From Mesodorylaimus sp. YZB2_4 (taxonomy: Eukaryota > Nematoda > Enoplea > Dorylaimida > Dorylaimidae): a stretch of 64,000 nt of DNA. The position numbers and the translations under genes are program-made. Under the pieces are notes generated by a model. It ran no database searches, was not told the DNA's origin, and saw only the letters and a program-made list of their open reading frames with translations. The DNA lies in the NCBI GenBank assembly GCA_030248295.1, contig JASANH010001668.1:806001-870000 (forward strand), read 5' to 3'. Positions 44,917 through 56,330 of the stretch are shown piece after piece; the first letter of the stretch is position 1; each line of letters begins with the position of its first letter.

Positions 44917-45960
44917 AGGCGAATTCACGTTGGAGACGCACCATCCGACCGAGCCGAGCACCGCCCGACCGAGCCGACCATCCGAGGTAGCATTCACATT
45001 GACTATGCGTCCAGCGCGTCCTACGTCTGGAGCGACCAGCCGATGCTCTATTCACATTGACTTGCGTCCAGTGCGTTTCGCTCGGTTTTCTCGGCTCGGT
45101 CGAAGTAGAGAATTTTCAACTTTTCCAACCGAGCTCACCTGTGCTTGGACTTGCAAATATTGGCATTTTGATCAGTTATTATTCAATTTTGGCTGTAGAC
45201 GCGTGGAAGTGAAATTGTTCACGGAGAGCGAGAAAAACTACATCCCCGCTACCGATGGGGATGCACCGTAATTATGGTTTTGCATGAATTGGGCATATCG
45301 CAACCTAAAACTTGCTCCCGTTTGAGCCTGGGGCGAGCCACGGCTGTACACGGCCACTGTACAATATATCAAGATCTAAAAATGTCAAACATTGCCCAAA
45401 ATGCATATTCCACAAGGAGTGCATGAGCTAAGAATGATTAGGAAGCTCGGGAGAGAGCACTGAATTACCGGAGGTCAGTCTGCTTAAAAAGGACGCTTTG
45501 GTGCATAGATATTCTCTCTGTGTTGAACACTGCAGGAGCGCAGTAAAGGGGAATTTGCGTTATGATAATAGAAAAGATAGTCGAGGATGCTATCGTCAGC
45601 CTATGGTGAGTCATTTAGAATGGTTCAAGACAGCGGCTGTTAAAAAAAAGTTTTTCGCTGGCGGCGGCGGTGGGTGTACAGTATGGTCTCGCTTCTCGCG
45701 CGGGGCCGGGGGGGGGGGGGGCGATCTCTCAAACCGAGCCCGCTTTGTTGCAGACAAAAAAACGAAGCTCGGTCGGTCAACGCCAATGTGAATGCATCGA
45801 CCGAGCCACCCGACCGCAATCGGAGCCAACCGCATGAACGCAAGCCGAGCAAACCGAGACCGAGCTTTTCAATGTGAACATCATGCGGCTCGGTTAGCTC
45901 GGTCGTCTCGTCTCGGTTCTTGCGGCGGACGCACCAAACGCAGCAATGTGAATTCGCCTT
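44917..45960. mobile_element. Fold-back / MITE-like element with short TIRs and subterminal repeats
   Basis: The ends are AGGCGAATTCAC at left and GTGAATTCGCCT at right, an inverted repeat of at least 12 bp, flanked by TAA on both sides (likely target duplication). Inside, the word TTCACATTGA or its reverse recurs near 44996, 45050, 45785, 45871 and 45944, pointing inward from each end. The ends are rich in ACCGAG/CTCGGT. The middle (45640-45730) has GGC repeats and a 12-nt G run. No transposase ORF is visible, so it would be non-autonomous. Superfamily not assigned. Confidence 0.6.
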
Positions 45961-46589
45961 AACCTACCAGGTGTTTAAGAAACAAAATACCAATTTTGAC
46001 ATCAATTAGCGCTGAAACCGTTTAAAATTAGGGACTTTAAGTCGGAATGCTGCAGCTTCCGCCCATAAAATGACGATTGATTTAAAAAATCCATGACTTC
46101 GGACACTCTAAAATATTTTAATTTGCCGCTCATTTTTTACAGGATCGTCGTAAGCGCTGGGCAATGTCCGCTAATAACTGGCAGTACACACTTAAACTAC
46201 GTGACGCAAAAATTGACTCGTGCATGTGGCGGTGACGGATGCTTAGATTACGGCCGGAGAAATCGCTGATGAGAAATATTGTCATCGACGAGCAAAATTT
46301 CGGATGGAGCGGGTAGCTGGCAAACTGCGGCGTAGCGGGTAATGCTAAAACATCATAGAAAGTTGGTACCCTTGCATATACGTTACAATCCGTGCACTCA
46401 TTGCCAGGACGTAATCATGCGCATCGATACGACTTGGCGCAACGTGTCCTCATCCATTACAATCAGCAACGATCATGTCTGATTAATTCTCTGTCGCGTA
46501 ACACGAGCTCGTTAATTACAGCAGAAAAATCGAAACTATGCAAGAAGCTCGTCATTTCTTACTCAGCCAGTCACTCGTATCAAGCGACC
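45961..46589. other. Upstream region of the 148-aa gene
   Basis: No coding exon is supported, although a frame is open from 46392. A TTCTTACTCAG acceptor at 46556-46566 sits 24 bp before the chosen ATG, so an upstream noncoding exon is possible. Confidence 0.35.
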
Positions 46590-47332
46590 ATGGCGGGTAA
46601 CAAAGAGAAATTGATCATTTGCAAGGCCGTCCAGGACACGTGCACTTTTTTATTTAGAATTTTAAATCGTGGAATGCAGTATACAGATGTGGGAACAAAT
46701 TGCAACTTAAATGAAGAGAAGTGAGTATGAAAGATCTGATATCTGGTACTATATATCAGTCTTACACAACTACATTTACACCTTCCCCTCCAGCTTATCA
46801 CCTGAGGCCACCCGCATTGATGACAAATCTCCAAATTGCATGGAAACAGTTCATTTGAAGTAAGCCCGAGACCCAGTAACTGACCAGAGTAAATCCACAA
46901 AATCCCCAAATTTATCGAGCCATCCTAGTTCTGCTACTTAATGCATACATAGTGTGTTTGAAGTGCAATGGGCGCACATCAAGAGGTTGGTAAAGCTTTG
47001 GCAGAGAAATTCGTGCTGTCAAGGTATGCGTGAATCTGGTGGCTTGTAATCTTACCTGCCATAAAAGTTTGCTTTGTCGAATTTAAGGTACAAGCTTGGG
47101 TAAGGTACAAAGGAAGGACAAGCGTCACTCTATAGAGTATTCCTTTATAGTTACAGACTACAAAAAAAGATTTTTTGAACGAAGAAATATGATATCGAAT
47201 CTTTCGTCAGGACAAGCGATAAAATTAACTTTGCAATTCTCACTGGATGCACGCTCAGCAATGTATGTCGAGGACGAAAACCGTGATGAGCTTAAACGGC
47301 CTAAAGCTTTGTTTCAAAATCGCATCAACTGA
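46590..47332 (+). CDS. Three-exon gene for a 148-aa protein, not recognised
   Basis: Exons 46590-46720 (donor GTGAGT), 46953-47023 (acceptor ACATAG, donor GTATGC) and 47088-47332 (acceptor TTTAAG) join with matching phases 2 and 1 and no stops. The ATG context is CGACCATGGCG. The protein has a Cys-bearing helix (KLIICKAVQDTCTFLFRIL), a basic aromatic segment (WAHIKRLVKLWQRNSCC) and a Lys/Arg-rich C-terminal half (KVQRKDKRHS, DYKKRFFERRN). No signal peptide or membrane span is seen. A faint resemblance of the first half to Mediator subunit 30 is too weak to use. The support comes from splice consensus and from phase agreement across two short introns. Confidence 0.5.
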
Positions 47333-48192
47333 GCAATATATTTTTTGGATTAACTGCTCATTGGCAAACCTTTGTTTCTGTCCTCATTTTATATTCGTGT
47401 TTTCGACACGGAAAAAACTCTGCTTTATAATCACAGTTGCGTAGTCAACCCTTACCTTCTCGAACAATCTCTTCGGACATTTTCCTTCTATTAAAAAAGG
47501 CAAAAGATTCTGGTGATGCCTTTTGCACTTCGAAATCATCGAGACCAAGGAGGGTGTTTGCATCTGACAATATAACGAGTAATAAAAATGTTTGCTGGGG
47601 ACCCACTGGATAGAGTGTCTTTACCCTCACGTTTCCTTCAGTCCTTTTTTACTCATGTCAGTTTATTCCCATAGTATCTACATCAAAAGCCTGTACTGGG
47701 AAACAGACAAAAACATGATATGACAGGATGCGATGTCGCTGTGCCAAAACAAGAACATGATCAAGTTTATTGGCAGCCAAAGTAATATTCGTGAAAACTA
47801 AGCTGCTACTAAGCATATTCAACAGCGGGCTACTTGTAAGGTCTGCTCTGAAGCGCCGCTGGAAAGAAGCAGACTGCACGTAAAAGATCTCTTTGCGTCT
47901 ATAATATTTCTCTTGTCTTGACCTAACCTAACGATAAGGAAAAAATCGGAGGTTGAAACTTTTTTTCGTAGTCTTGTTCGTTACCTGCATTACCTGAATT
48001 TTTGGGTGGCCATATCCTTTTTAAGGAGTATGAGTGCACCGCCGAGGCACTGTCACTTGCCAGATTTTCCAATTTCTTGTTATGTGTGTAAATGTGATAA
48101 GAAGACACAAGAAACTTTATTACAGATTTATAACAAAGTCTTCAGCGACCTTTGCTAATAATATAAAAAATATTAAAATCGAACTCTTTTTT
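47333..48192. other. Intergenic stretch between the 148-aa gene and the receptor gene
   Basis: The two genes converge here. No exon or repeat family is recognised. Confidence 0.4.
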
Positions 48193-49311
48193 TCAAACTG
48201 AGCGCCATTTCATAAATTCGTTGCGAACAGATTTTGACAGAAGCATGTAAATGTAGAAAGTGAATGATCGTGCGACGCACTCCATCAGAGTCTCAATATA
48301 ATAAAAGATGCCACTCAAGTATTGCATTACAGTATAGTATTCGACATCAGCTAAGCTGCTCGTATAGTCAATAGCGGGCTGCTTGAATCGCTGATACGAA
48401 ACTACGCTGACCATGCAGTACGAGGATTCGTTCAGAATGAACAAGACCACCAGAACCAGCAAAAGACGCAACATCGCTGAGGACTGTTGCTGCACATTTT
48501 GTTGCTGTGCTGCAGACGAGCTCGCATGGACTTGCGACAGGTGTCGCTTAGCAACTGTGTAAGTGATACGCAGTGAGAAGTAGAGCATGAAAAAGAGTAG
48601 AAGGAACGGTAAAACAGTATTGGTGAAAAATAGCAAGCCAGCAATAAAAGCGTTGCTGTAATATTTTGTGGGGCCATAACCATAAACCATGTTGCCGCTT
48701 TGATCGGCTCCCAATTCAATTATCCAAGTCAAGAAAATATTCACGAAGAAACGTAAGATGATGCCAGAGAATACAAGAATACATGTTATGATCGATAGGA
48801 TTTTTTGATTTTGCGCATTGTAAGCAAAGGGCTTGCAAATTGCGACAAACCGTTCAACAGTTAACATAAGGGTGCACATGTCGGCCCCCAGAGACCAGGC
48901 GAAAGTCAGAGATGCTACAATGCGCGCGAAAACAGAGCCCACGTAACTATATTTAAAAATATTTTGAAAAGCGAATCCTAAACTAAGTGAAACAGGTATG
49001 ATGCTTAAATTAAACAAAAGGTCCAGTACACCTATCATCAGCATGTAAACATAGAAGCGCTCCTTTTTTACAATAGCCTTTCGCCAAATCGCCACACAAG
49101 TGCACACTGAACCGATGACGCCAATTGGTGAATTAACAAGCATGGTTATATGAACAGCTATCCACACTAATGAGACAACGTTAACCATGCTCGATCTTAC
49201 TTGGTTGAATGTAGTTTCATCGATGTGTAGCCATGGCCAGCAGTCACTTGCGTTGGGGCGAGCGCGAAGAAGAAACCACGAAATTGGCAATGTCTTGGTG
49301 GTGCAATTCAT
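48193..49311 (-). CDS. Rhodopsin-like G-protein-coupled receptor, single exon, ligand unknown
   Basis: A 372-aa ORF with seven hydrophobic spans: about 43-72, 84-110, 127-160, 170-197, 216-247, 272-298 and 318-352. The end of helix 3 reads TVERFVAICKPF, the E/DRY box with Phe for Tyr. Helix 1 has NSPIGVIGS in place of the usual GN. Helix 6 lacks CWxP, and helix 7 ends SFTFYIYML instead of NPxxY. The usual cysteine at the top of helix 3 and its partner in the second outer loop are both absent. The overall layout is closest to invertebrate peptide receptors of the FMRFamide-receptor type. It acts at the plasma membrane. Having no introns and losing several motifs suggests a fast-evolving, possibly chemosensory, receptor. 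Confidence 0.75.
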   Translation of the reverse strand: MNCTTKTLPISWFLLRARPNASDCWPWLHIDETTFNQVRSSMVNVVSLVWIAVHITMLVNSPIGVIGSVCTCVAIWRKAIVKKERFYVYMLMIGVLDLLFNLSIIPVSLSLGFAFQNIFKYSYVGSVFARIVASLTFAWSLGADMCTLMLTVERFVAICKPFAYNAQNQKILSIITCILVFSGIILRFFVNIFLTWIIELGADQSGNMVYGYGPTKYYSNAFIAGLLFFTNTVLPFLLLFFMLYFSLRITYTVAKRHLSQVHASSSAAQQQNVQQQSSAMLRLLLVLVVLFILNESSYCMVSVVSYQRFKQPAIDYTSSLADVEYYTVMQYLSGIFYYIETLMECVARSFTFYIYMLLSKSVRNEFMKWRSV

Positions 49312-49995
49312 GATTCTGTAGAAGTGGTAGGAAAGCTCTAATTCAAGATATTGTTATAAAAGAAGCCTACCAAAATGTTTTAAATTAATGATACTGCACA
49401 AAATCACGAGCACAAGTTTCACTTATGGTTTTTCCAACGGGTACGTTCGACGATGAGACAAGAGGACAGGATGAGACTAGAGGGCATTGTTATAAGACGC
49501 AGTTCTGGCTAGTCGCGCGATGATTAAATCGAGGGAGAAAATTGGAAAAAATTAATCTTTTCGATTAAAATATTTAAATTTCAACATATTAGGGACATTA
49601 ATGTAATGAGTTCTGATAAAGGGCAGCCGGCGTCACCACGTCGACGTTCAAGTTAAGCATTTTGTCGAATGTGTACCTTACTACTTGGCTTTTTTTCGTT
49701 TGCACCCAACGATCGAAAAATATTTAGTTTTTCCCAAGCAAAATTAAACTTTACAGAGTGCTATCTGCTCAGCCGCGCGACACTCGGAATCACGACTCCT
49801 TTGAAGGCATCCACATAGGACGTGCATTCTATCAGGGTGAATGTGGGTGAGCAAAAAGCAGGAGAAAGTTGAGGGGGAGGGGAGGGAGGGGGAGACTGAC
49901 GCTAGTGGATGAAACGCTGATCTACACTACGCTGTATATATATATACCGCGAGTGTTTTTTGTAAGGGGATTATTGACGGCTTTTGTATAAGTGA
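49312..49995. other. Upstream region of the receptor gene
   Basis: No exon is recognised. A pure (TA)5 run, TATATATATA, lies near 49934-49945, and a GGGGAGGGGAGGGAGGGGGA tract lies at about 49873-49893. Confidence 0.4.
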
Positions 49996-51508
49996 TAGTA
50001 GTGTAGGGATGTTGTCCTCACCGTCCATCACCCAGGTCCACCAGGGTGGGTGAGGTCAAGACAGTCTAACCTTAGCCACCGTCCATTACAGGCTTACAGT
50101 TCATCACTGACCCCCGCCAATGTCCATTTCGACAGTACTCGTTGACCATGCCAATGACCCAGTATCATCCATGAAAGATGTGATTACATGATTGACACAT
50201 GTCAAATTCAAATTTTAAATCCAAGAGACGCCATGACGCAGAGGAATTTTTGAATTTCCCGCCTTCATGTGTGAAGGGTCTCTTATGTCTGCTACGTAGC
50301 GCCAGCACGGAACAGAAAAAAGTGAAAAGAGTTGGATGGATGTGATGAACCTTGAACTTGGGTTGCCGGATTGACAGTCAGGCGCAGTACAGCTCTAACA
50401 GGCGCGTACGCAGGGGGGTGCTTGGATGCTCGACCCTACGACCCTGAAAAGTGAGGTAAAGGTGTCCTGTACAAACTTGTAGGGTACCTGTACAAACTTC
50501 GTACAATGCCGGCCATGCGCTTGGGTGCATGTTCACTAGATACATTTTTGTGTTTCCGCAGTTCATGATTAAAATTTTCCGCCTCCGGCGGGGCGGAGAT
50601 GAACCCCATTGGCGCGCACAACGGGTGGCATTGCGACCAACGGTCACCTTCCAAACCAGAGACCTGGCCACAGTGGTCCTCTAAATCCCCAGTTGATAAC
50701 ATTGACGCTTTGTTCTTGCATATCGTTAGTACGATCGGCGGACACAGATGGTTCTCGTTGCTTCTGTACGATCAGAAAGATTCTGTATAAATTTTGGTAG
50801 GTCAGAATCCACGCAGAAGCCTTCAGCTTTTTGGCAGGGAATTGTCTGGAGTATTTGGCAGGGTTGAAGAGTGTGATTTCTTGCCCTGAAACAGGTATTT
50901 TCTGCAAATTTATTTATGGAATCATGAAAAATTGTGTGTGAGAGGCAAATTTTTCAAAAAATTCGCCTCCGGCCCGCACCCCACCCCCTCTCGGGCGCTT
51001 CGCGCCCTCGGATCGCGCCTTTGGCGCTTATTTCAAACTAGCAAATTAGACTCCATGTTCCTTTTAGCCTTATCCGTCAACTGGACTTTGCACGAGCCAC
51101 TAAATCAGCATATTTAAGCAAATTTTTGCTTGGCACCCTACGAGCCCGAAACTCTGCGTACGCGCCTGCTCGACACTACAAGGCATTTAGAAAGAGGTGT
51201 CGAGTGTGCACAGTGGAGACAGTGGATCATTAGAACGCGCAGGCATACACGCCATCAAAACCCACAGCGGAGCACTCAGAGCTGCTCAGAGTTGCTCATT
51301 TAGTGACAAGAGCAGCTCCTCCTTGTTGGGGAGCAGCTCGAAGCTGCTCTTCGGAGTTGCACATATTGAGCACACATGTTGAGTTGGCGGAGGTCAGTGA
51401 TGAACTGTAAGCCTGTAATGGACGGTGGCTGAGGTTAGACTGTCTTGACCTCACCCACCCTGCTGGAATTGGGTGATGGACGGTGAGGACAACATCCTTA
51501 CACTACTA
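49996..51508. mobile_element. 1.5 kb element with ~124-bp terminal inverted repeats
   Basis: The left end (49996-50119) and the reverse complement of the right end (51385-51508) match at well over 90 percent. They begin TAGTAGTGTA, then GGATGTTGTCCTCACCGTCC, and run to ACTGACC(C/T)CCGCCA. Both ends are flanked by GTGA (49992-49995 and 51509-51512), a likely 4-bp target duplication. The 1.26 kb interior has no ORF resembling a transposase. It contains GAGCAGCTC palindromic words at about 51276-51350 and a GAATTTCCCGCC word at 50252. Non-autonomous DNA transposon; superfamily not assigned. Confidence 0.75.
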
Positions 51509-51688
51509 GTGATGAAGGTTTTGTGGAGGGTTTTTTGGGTCATGTGCGGAGATTTGCTTTTAGCGTCTGGCCACCCTGTTCTTATGATGTCTTGGCGGGT
51601 TTCGTTTTCGCAAAAGTGTTTTTCGTTTTTTTAAAGCAATAGCAACTGTTGGTTTTACCTTTAGTTTTTTGCCTGCGCCCCATCAAAC

Positions 51689-52217
51689 ATGGAGCAGGCG
51701 CCTCGGCATCAGCAACCGCCAGGAGCTGAAAAGAAAAAAGTAAGTTTTTCAGGACATCAACCTCCTAGTGCTCGCACATTGTATTGTATTGTCATTTTCC
51801 ACAATTTTTTCTCTACATTTTGCGTGTATTTCAAGGTCACGCTGAATTTCGCTTTGTCCGCTTACTGTCACCTTAACTTGTGTAATAGTTCGCGTCAAAC
51901 ATACATAATTCATAATTCGCACTGCACTAGAACACTTCACTTTAAATGGAAAATCGTAATGCTCGTCTCTTTGTTTATAGGAGATTATGGCAACAAAAAC
52001 ATGCCAGCTGTTCTTGCAGCTATTTGAGAAAACTTGAAGGACATTAAGCGATACCACGATGCATCCGATCAAAAATTGGTCCGATACCAAATGGCCGTAA
52101 TCTACATGGATCAAAATGTCTTTGTTCACTGCGATGGCAGCGAGTTGCCGCAAACAGCATACGAACGGTCGACAACGAAGGAGGAAATCACAAAGAAGTA
52201 GCTTCGGTTGAATAAAG
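51689..52217 (+). pseudogene. Decayed two-exon gene, product not recognised
   Basis: A first exon 51689-51739 starts with ATG (MEQAPRHQQPPGAEKKK) and ends at GTAAGT. A second exon 51981-52217 follows TTTATAG and ends at GTAAGT. The second exon opens in frame (ATKTCQLFLQLFEKT) and then needs one extra base to continue as KDIKRYHDASDQKLVRYQMA, VIYMDQNVFVHC. A TAG interrupts again just before the donor. The coding look over 60 residues with clean splice sites suggests a recently broken gene, or base errors in this sequence. An open segment at 52449-52555 could be a third exon. I do not recognise the family. Confidence 0.35.
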
Positions 52218-53780
52218 GTAAGTACATGCAGTAACTGGCTTTTTGCTTGAAAAGTATTTTTCATAGCTCCTACCCCATCCAAACTTATCTTAAGAAAGCA
52301 ATGTGTGGTTCAAAGTTCTTCTGCTGAATCTTGCGGAAACACCTGAAAACAAATATTATAAAAGGAGCGACTGATGGCTTGATGGCTCATTGTTAAGTCA
52401 TCCTTGTAAAAGACTTGCTGTTTTAATAGCTGGCGCAGAGTTAGAATCTGGACGAACCTTTCCGAGGACCATTTCCGCGGCCGCAGAGGCCTTTCAAGAA
52501 CATGAACCGCGACGAGTTTGCCAACTTTCTGCTATAAGTTCAGTGCAGGCAGGTAGAGTACAAAAGCCAACTGCAATCAGACTACTAGACATCCGATAGA
52601 GATTTTTAATATCTAAAATCGTGGAAAGATTTTCCTAATACGGATCAAAGTTAATATCGTACCTAGACAGTAAACAGTGACACCTTGAATTCTTTGCCAA
52701 GTTTGCGCTTTCAGTCCGTCTGAGCGACTCGCTGCAGCACGTTATTCGTCACATTTATTAGAAATTTCAGTGTTATAAGAGACTGGGCCATAGCGCTTCT
52801 CCAGATTTCGAAATTGGTATGTTCAGCATCTCATTGTTGTGATTTCATTCTTATTATCATCTATGTAGGTAACATGGTGTTGGTAATCCAGCATCGATCG
52901 ACCCAGGCGTGAGACTGTCTATGTGAAATGCCAAATGAGATCTCCACGGCTCATAGCAAAAAAGTAAGCCATTTCTTCCCTTTTGGGGCCAATTTTATTT
53001 CTGTTCGTCTATCTAGCTGACAAGCCCCTTATCTCGACGTTGCCAACACAAAATTGTGGAAACAGCTGCCAAATCAGGTGTCCAGCTCACCAGTTCTCGT
53101 CATGTCGGGACAGAGTAATCTATCAGTTGGGGCTTCCTCTGATCAGCTGGATATTGCATCGAACATCTGCAACATTGACGACCGCGGTGAGCACTTTAAC
53201 GGACATGAAGCTGCTGATGATAAGACACCTTGCTCATTGCAATTTTTCGATTCAGGCCAAGTGCTGTAGTTTAGGTTTATGGGACAGGAGACGAGGCATC
53301 TTGCGCACAATTGGAGCGACAGCAGCTCTTCCACCTCAGCAGAGTCAAGTTCCGCGATGGATCAGCGTTGTCATGACCTGGATTCCACGCGCTGTTACAG
53401 GTGCCTTAGTGCATTCTATTTGCATAATACATCTAGTGTGCACCAGATGCACAGACTATTTGTAAACCTCCCTGTCAGGGCCAGAGCGAGACCGAGAGGT
53501 CGAGCTCGTCTGGTTTTCCTACTGTTTTGAGAGATTGGCATGACTAGTTCCTGGACGAAGATCGCCTAAATAAAGGCCCTCCTCAACAGGCCCGTCAGAT
53601 GATGATCTTCTTTCCGACCGACGAGTGTGGCCGACCCTACTCTGCGCGAGTCTTGGTAGTGTTGACGTAGTTGCTTCGGTAGACTAAACTAAAACTCGAC
53701 TCGACACTTAGGCTGCGTGATAGTGATCGCACCTCACCCATCACACCATCGCCCAGCAGTTACGTACTACCATACGAGGA
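52218..53780. other. Exon-like segments without a consistent model
   Basis: Several stretches between good AG and GT signals (52862-52962, 53020-53180, 53257-53410) are partly open in more than one frame but do not join into one reading frame. They may be remains of the broken gene at 51.7 kb or unrelated transposon sequence. Confidence 0.25.
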
Positions 53781-53789
53781 CACTGGTTT

Positions 53790-53965
53790 CACGACCCAAC
53801 ACCGACTGCGGCTTTTTTGCGATTGCTTACGCAACTGATTTATTCTGGGGAAAATCGCCTGACAGAAAGGAGTATTTTCATAATGGAATGCGCAATCATT
53901 TTGTTCAGGGTTTTCTTGTGAGAAAGCTGGTTCCATTTCCTGGAATGAGCATTCGAAAAGTTACA
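53790..53965 (+). pseudogene. Fragment of a transposon-associated Ulp1-like (C48) protease
   Basis: One frame reads NTDCGFFAIAYATDLFWGKS, then MRNHFVQGF and KLVPFPG. This is the pattern around the catalytic Cys of Ulp1-type proteases carried by DNA transposons in animals: (S/T)DCG(L/F)FA.A.A.(D/L), G.(D/S)P, then MR.H and PFP. The upstream His and Asp part is missing. It is an isolated fragment of about 60 residues; no transposase is seen next to it. Confidence 0.5.
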
Positions 53966-54043
53966 GTTGAAACAGTTTATTTGAGCGTTCACTGTTGTCT
54001 GCTCCATCTAGCTGCCCGTATGTACCACGTGTGGTTGCGATAG

Positions 54044-55389
54044 ATGTTCGATGACAAATGTTTTCCACGTGAAACAAATGTTGATTCTGAAACTGTTTTG
54101 AACTTCATGCAAGTGACAATGCGCTTTCAGTTTATTCAAGTTTGGCCCTAATGTTGGCCTTATTTTTCGTCGTGTGTAGCTCTTAGCTGACTAAAGATTT
54201 TGACTAATTTTTGACCAAAGACTAAACTGCCATGAATTTACTACACAGGTACACATCTCTGTGGTCGCCCCTCTTGGAAACAGCACTTTGAGAGAAAGCT
54301 TATTGGGTGGTTCGCCGTCTTCTAACAAGGCTTGAGAGGCAGAAATCTGGAACATCCAATGCCATCATAAGAGGGATACTGCGGGTGACCTCTTTGGATC
54401 CTTCGTGAATACTCTGGACAGAAATAACGATGCTGCTAAAAAATAGATTATCAGGCCTGGTTATTCCATGCAATGATAGCATGGATGGACAGTGATGCAA
54501 GGACCTGACATGAGGCATGGACAATAATACTGTATGCAGTATTATTGCCCTACTGTATGCGTCATACTTACCCCCGGCTTTCCATTCCAGGAATGAAGGC
54601 ACGAGGTGGTCTGTCTAACGATAAGTCGATTTGCTAGGTCGGCGTGAGAACAAATAGCTAGAAGTCAGCAACAATCGTGGAACGACTGGAAAACCCTGGC
54701 TGGCGACTACAAGCGGTATACAAAAACCGGGATAAGGTGCGAAACCCAATGATGGTCACTTTTACTAGTTAACTTATACTAAACTCCAACCTCGAGTTTT
54801 TGGATCTCCGCTATTGGGCATGGCCTATTGCGGCTCTTACATGGTAGCTAAATAATTGCGTCGCTCTGGCTGGAACAAAAAGTATGATGAATTTGAACTT
54901 AAGTGCAGGAGCCATAGGTCTTTTATACTGTACTGTATGTTGCACTTACGGCGAAACAGTTTTTCTTTTGACATTTCATTATGAGTTCTGACGTCCCAGA
55001 AACTGAAATAACCGCCATCGGTCACGCCTCTAAAGCTGCAGCTCAGATTTGCTTCCACCCAACATCTCGTAAGTAGACACGATAATCAAAGTTTTCGAAC
55101 GAACAGGTCAACAGTAATGGCACGAGAACTTCGAGCTTCCTAGTTCGAAAGTTTGGCTGAGAATCCCAAGCACGTGATCGCAGGCTCATGTGATGTGGAG
55201 TGTGTGGGTCACTGATCAACTTTTCGAATACTCCCGCACTTATCGTATTTCAGTTGTTTTTGCCATCGATTTTAGGAAGAAGATGCTGCCTTGAGGACTG
55301 CCATCTCTTGCGGTGGACTCTCCAGTCGAGTCTTCGCCGATAGCTGGACAAAAATTTCATAACTCTCTAAGCCGCCGACCGTCCGCTCT
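54044..55389. other. Unassigned stretch
   Basis: A minus-strand segment near 55010-54960, between TTATTTCAG and GTAAGT, reads FWDVRTHNEMSKEKLF and could be a lone exon. Nothing else is recognised. Confidence 0.25.
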
Positions 55390-56330
55390 ATGAGCAAGCG
55401 CCAGTCCATTCGTACAGCATGCAAAGGTACGAGTATGTACATATGTATGTACATAGTATGTTCTGGCGCCACCAGTCGAGAGTGCTCGAAGGAGCAGCGA
55501 AATTCCTTCGAGGATGTACAATGGAAGGATACCAGAACTGTAGAAAGTCGCCCCGGCCAAGGACGACCAAGAATAACAACGGAACGTGAGGATCGGGAGA
55601 TTGTTAGAGATGCAGAAAATCAGAAAAATTTGTTGAAACGGCTTGCCAAGGATTTTTTGAGCAAGAAACGTGTTAGTCGATGGACCATAGCGCGCCGACT
55701 GAAGGAAGAAGGATTAAAAGATTGCTGATGCATTCGTAAACCACTTTTGAGTGGGAAAAATCGATTGAATCGATTGAGTTAGGCCAATAAAAGTGCTGAT
55801 CAACCGATCGAATATTGGAAGATGGAGTGGTCCAATGAGAGTCGTTTCTGATCGTCCCAAGAACTGCAACCGCCGATCTACCGGGGGCTATCGACCAGCC
55901 TGTATCCAGAGAGCAATTAAACATGGCGGAGGTGAGTTAATGGTCTGGCTAACATTCTCAGCCTCGGGCGTTGGCGAACTGCATCGACGCCATGGCAATC
56001 GAAATTCTGATGCGCACATCAATATTCTGGAAGAATGCTTGATTCCGACCACGAACAAGCACCTGAATCGCGAGATTGTCTTCCAGAAAGACAATGCGGC
56101 ATGTCACAATGTGAGGAAAGTGATCAAATGGTTCAGTGATCAAGATATCGATTGGACAACTGATTGGCCACCGCAATCAACGGATATCAACCCCATTGAG
56201 GATTTGTGGTACTTCATCGATCAGAAACTACGCGAAGGTCTTATGCTAATGCTGATCAGCTTGGGGATGCAATCAAGACGATTTGGGTGAATATTCCAAT
56301 CGATTGCACATGCACTAAATCGTTTGGGGT
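55390..56330 (+). pseudogene. Tc1/mariner transposase, decayed (element 1)
   Basis: The N-terminal helix-turn-helix half is readable (GRPRITTEREDREIVRDAEN, VSRWTIARRLKEEGL), then a stop and frame changes. The catalytic half resumes in another frame with GGGELMVWLTFSASGVGEL, FQKDNAACHN, DWPPQSTDINPIEDLWYF, which is the DDE domain of Tc1 transposases. A SNESRF segment before it corresponds to the first catalytic Asp region but is followed by a stop. A TATGTA-type insertion lies near 55433-55460. No clear terminal inverted repeats were found. Confidence 0.8.

Noticed and set aside
45640..45877. GC-rich open frames rich in Gly, Arg and Pro
   Set aside because: They arise from simple GGC and G runs inside the fold-back element and overlap on both strands.
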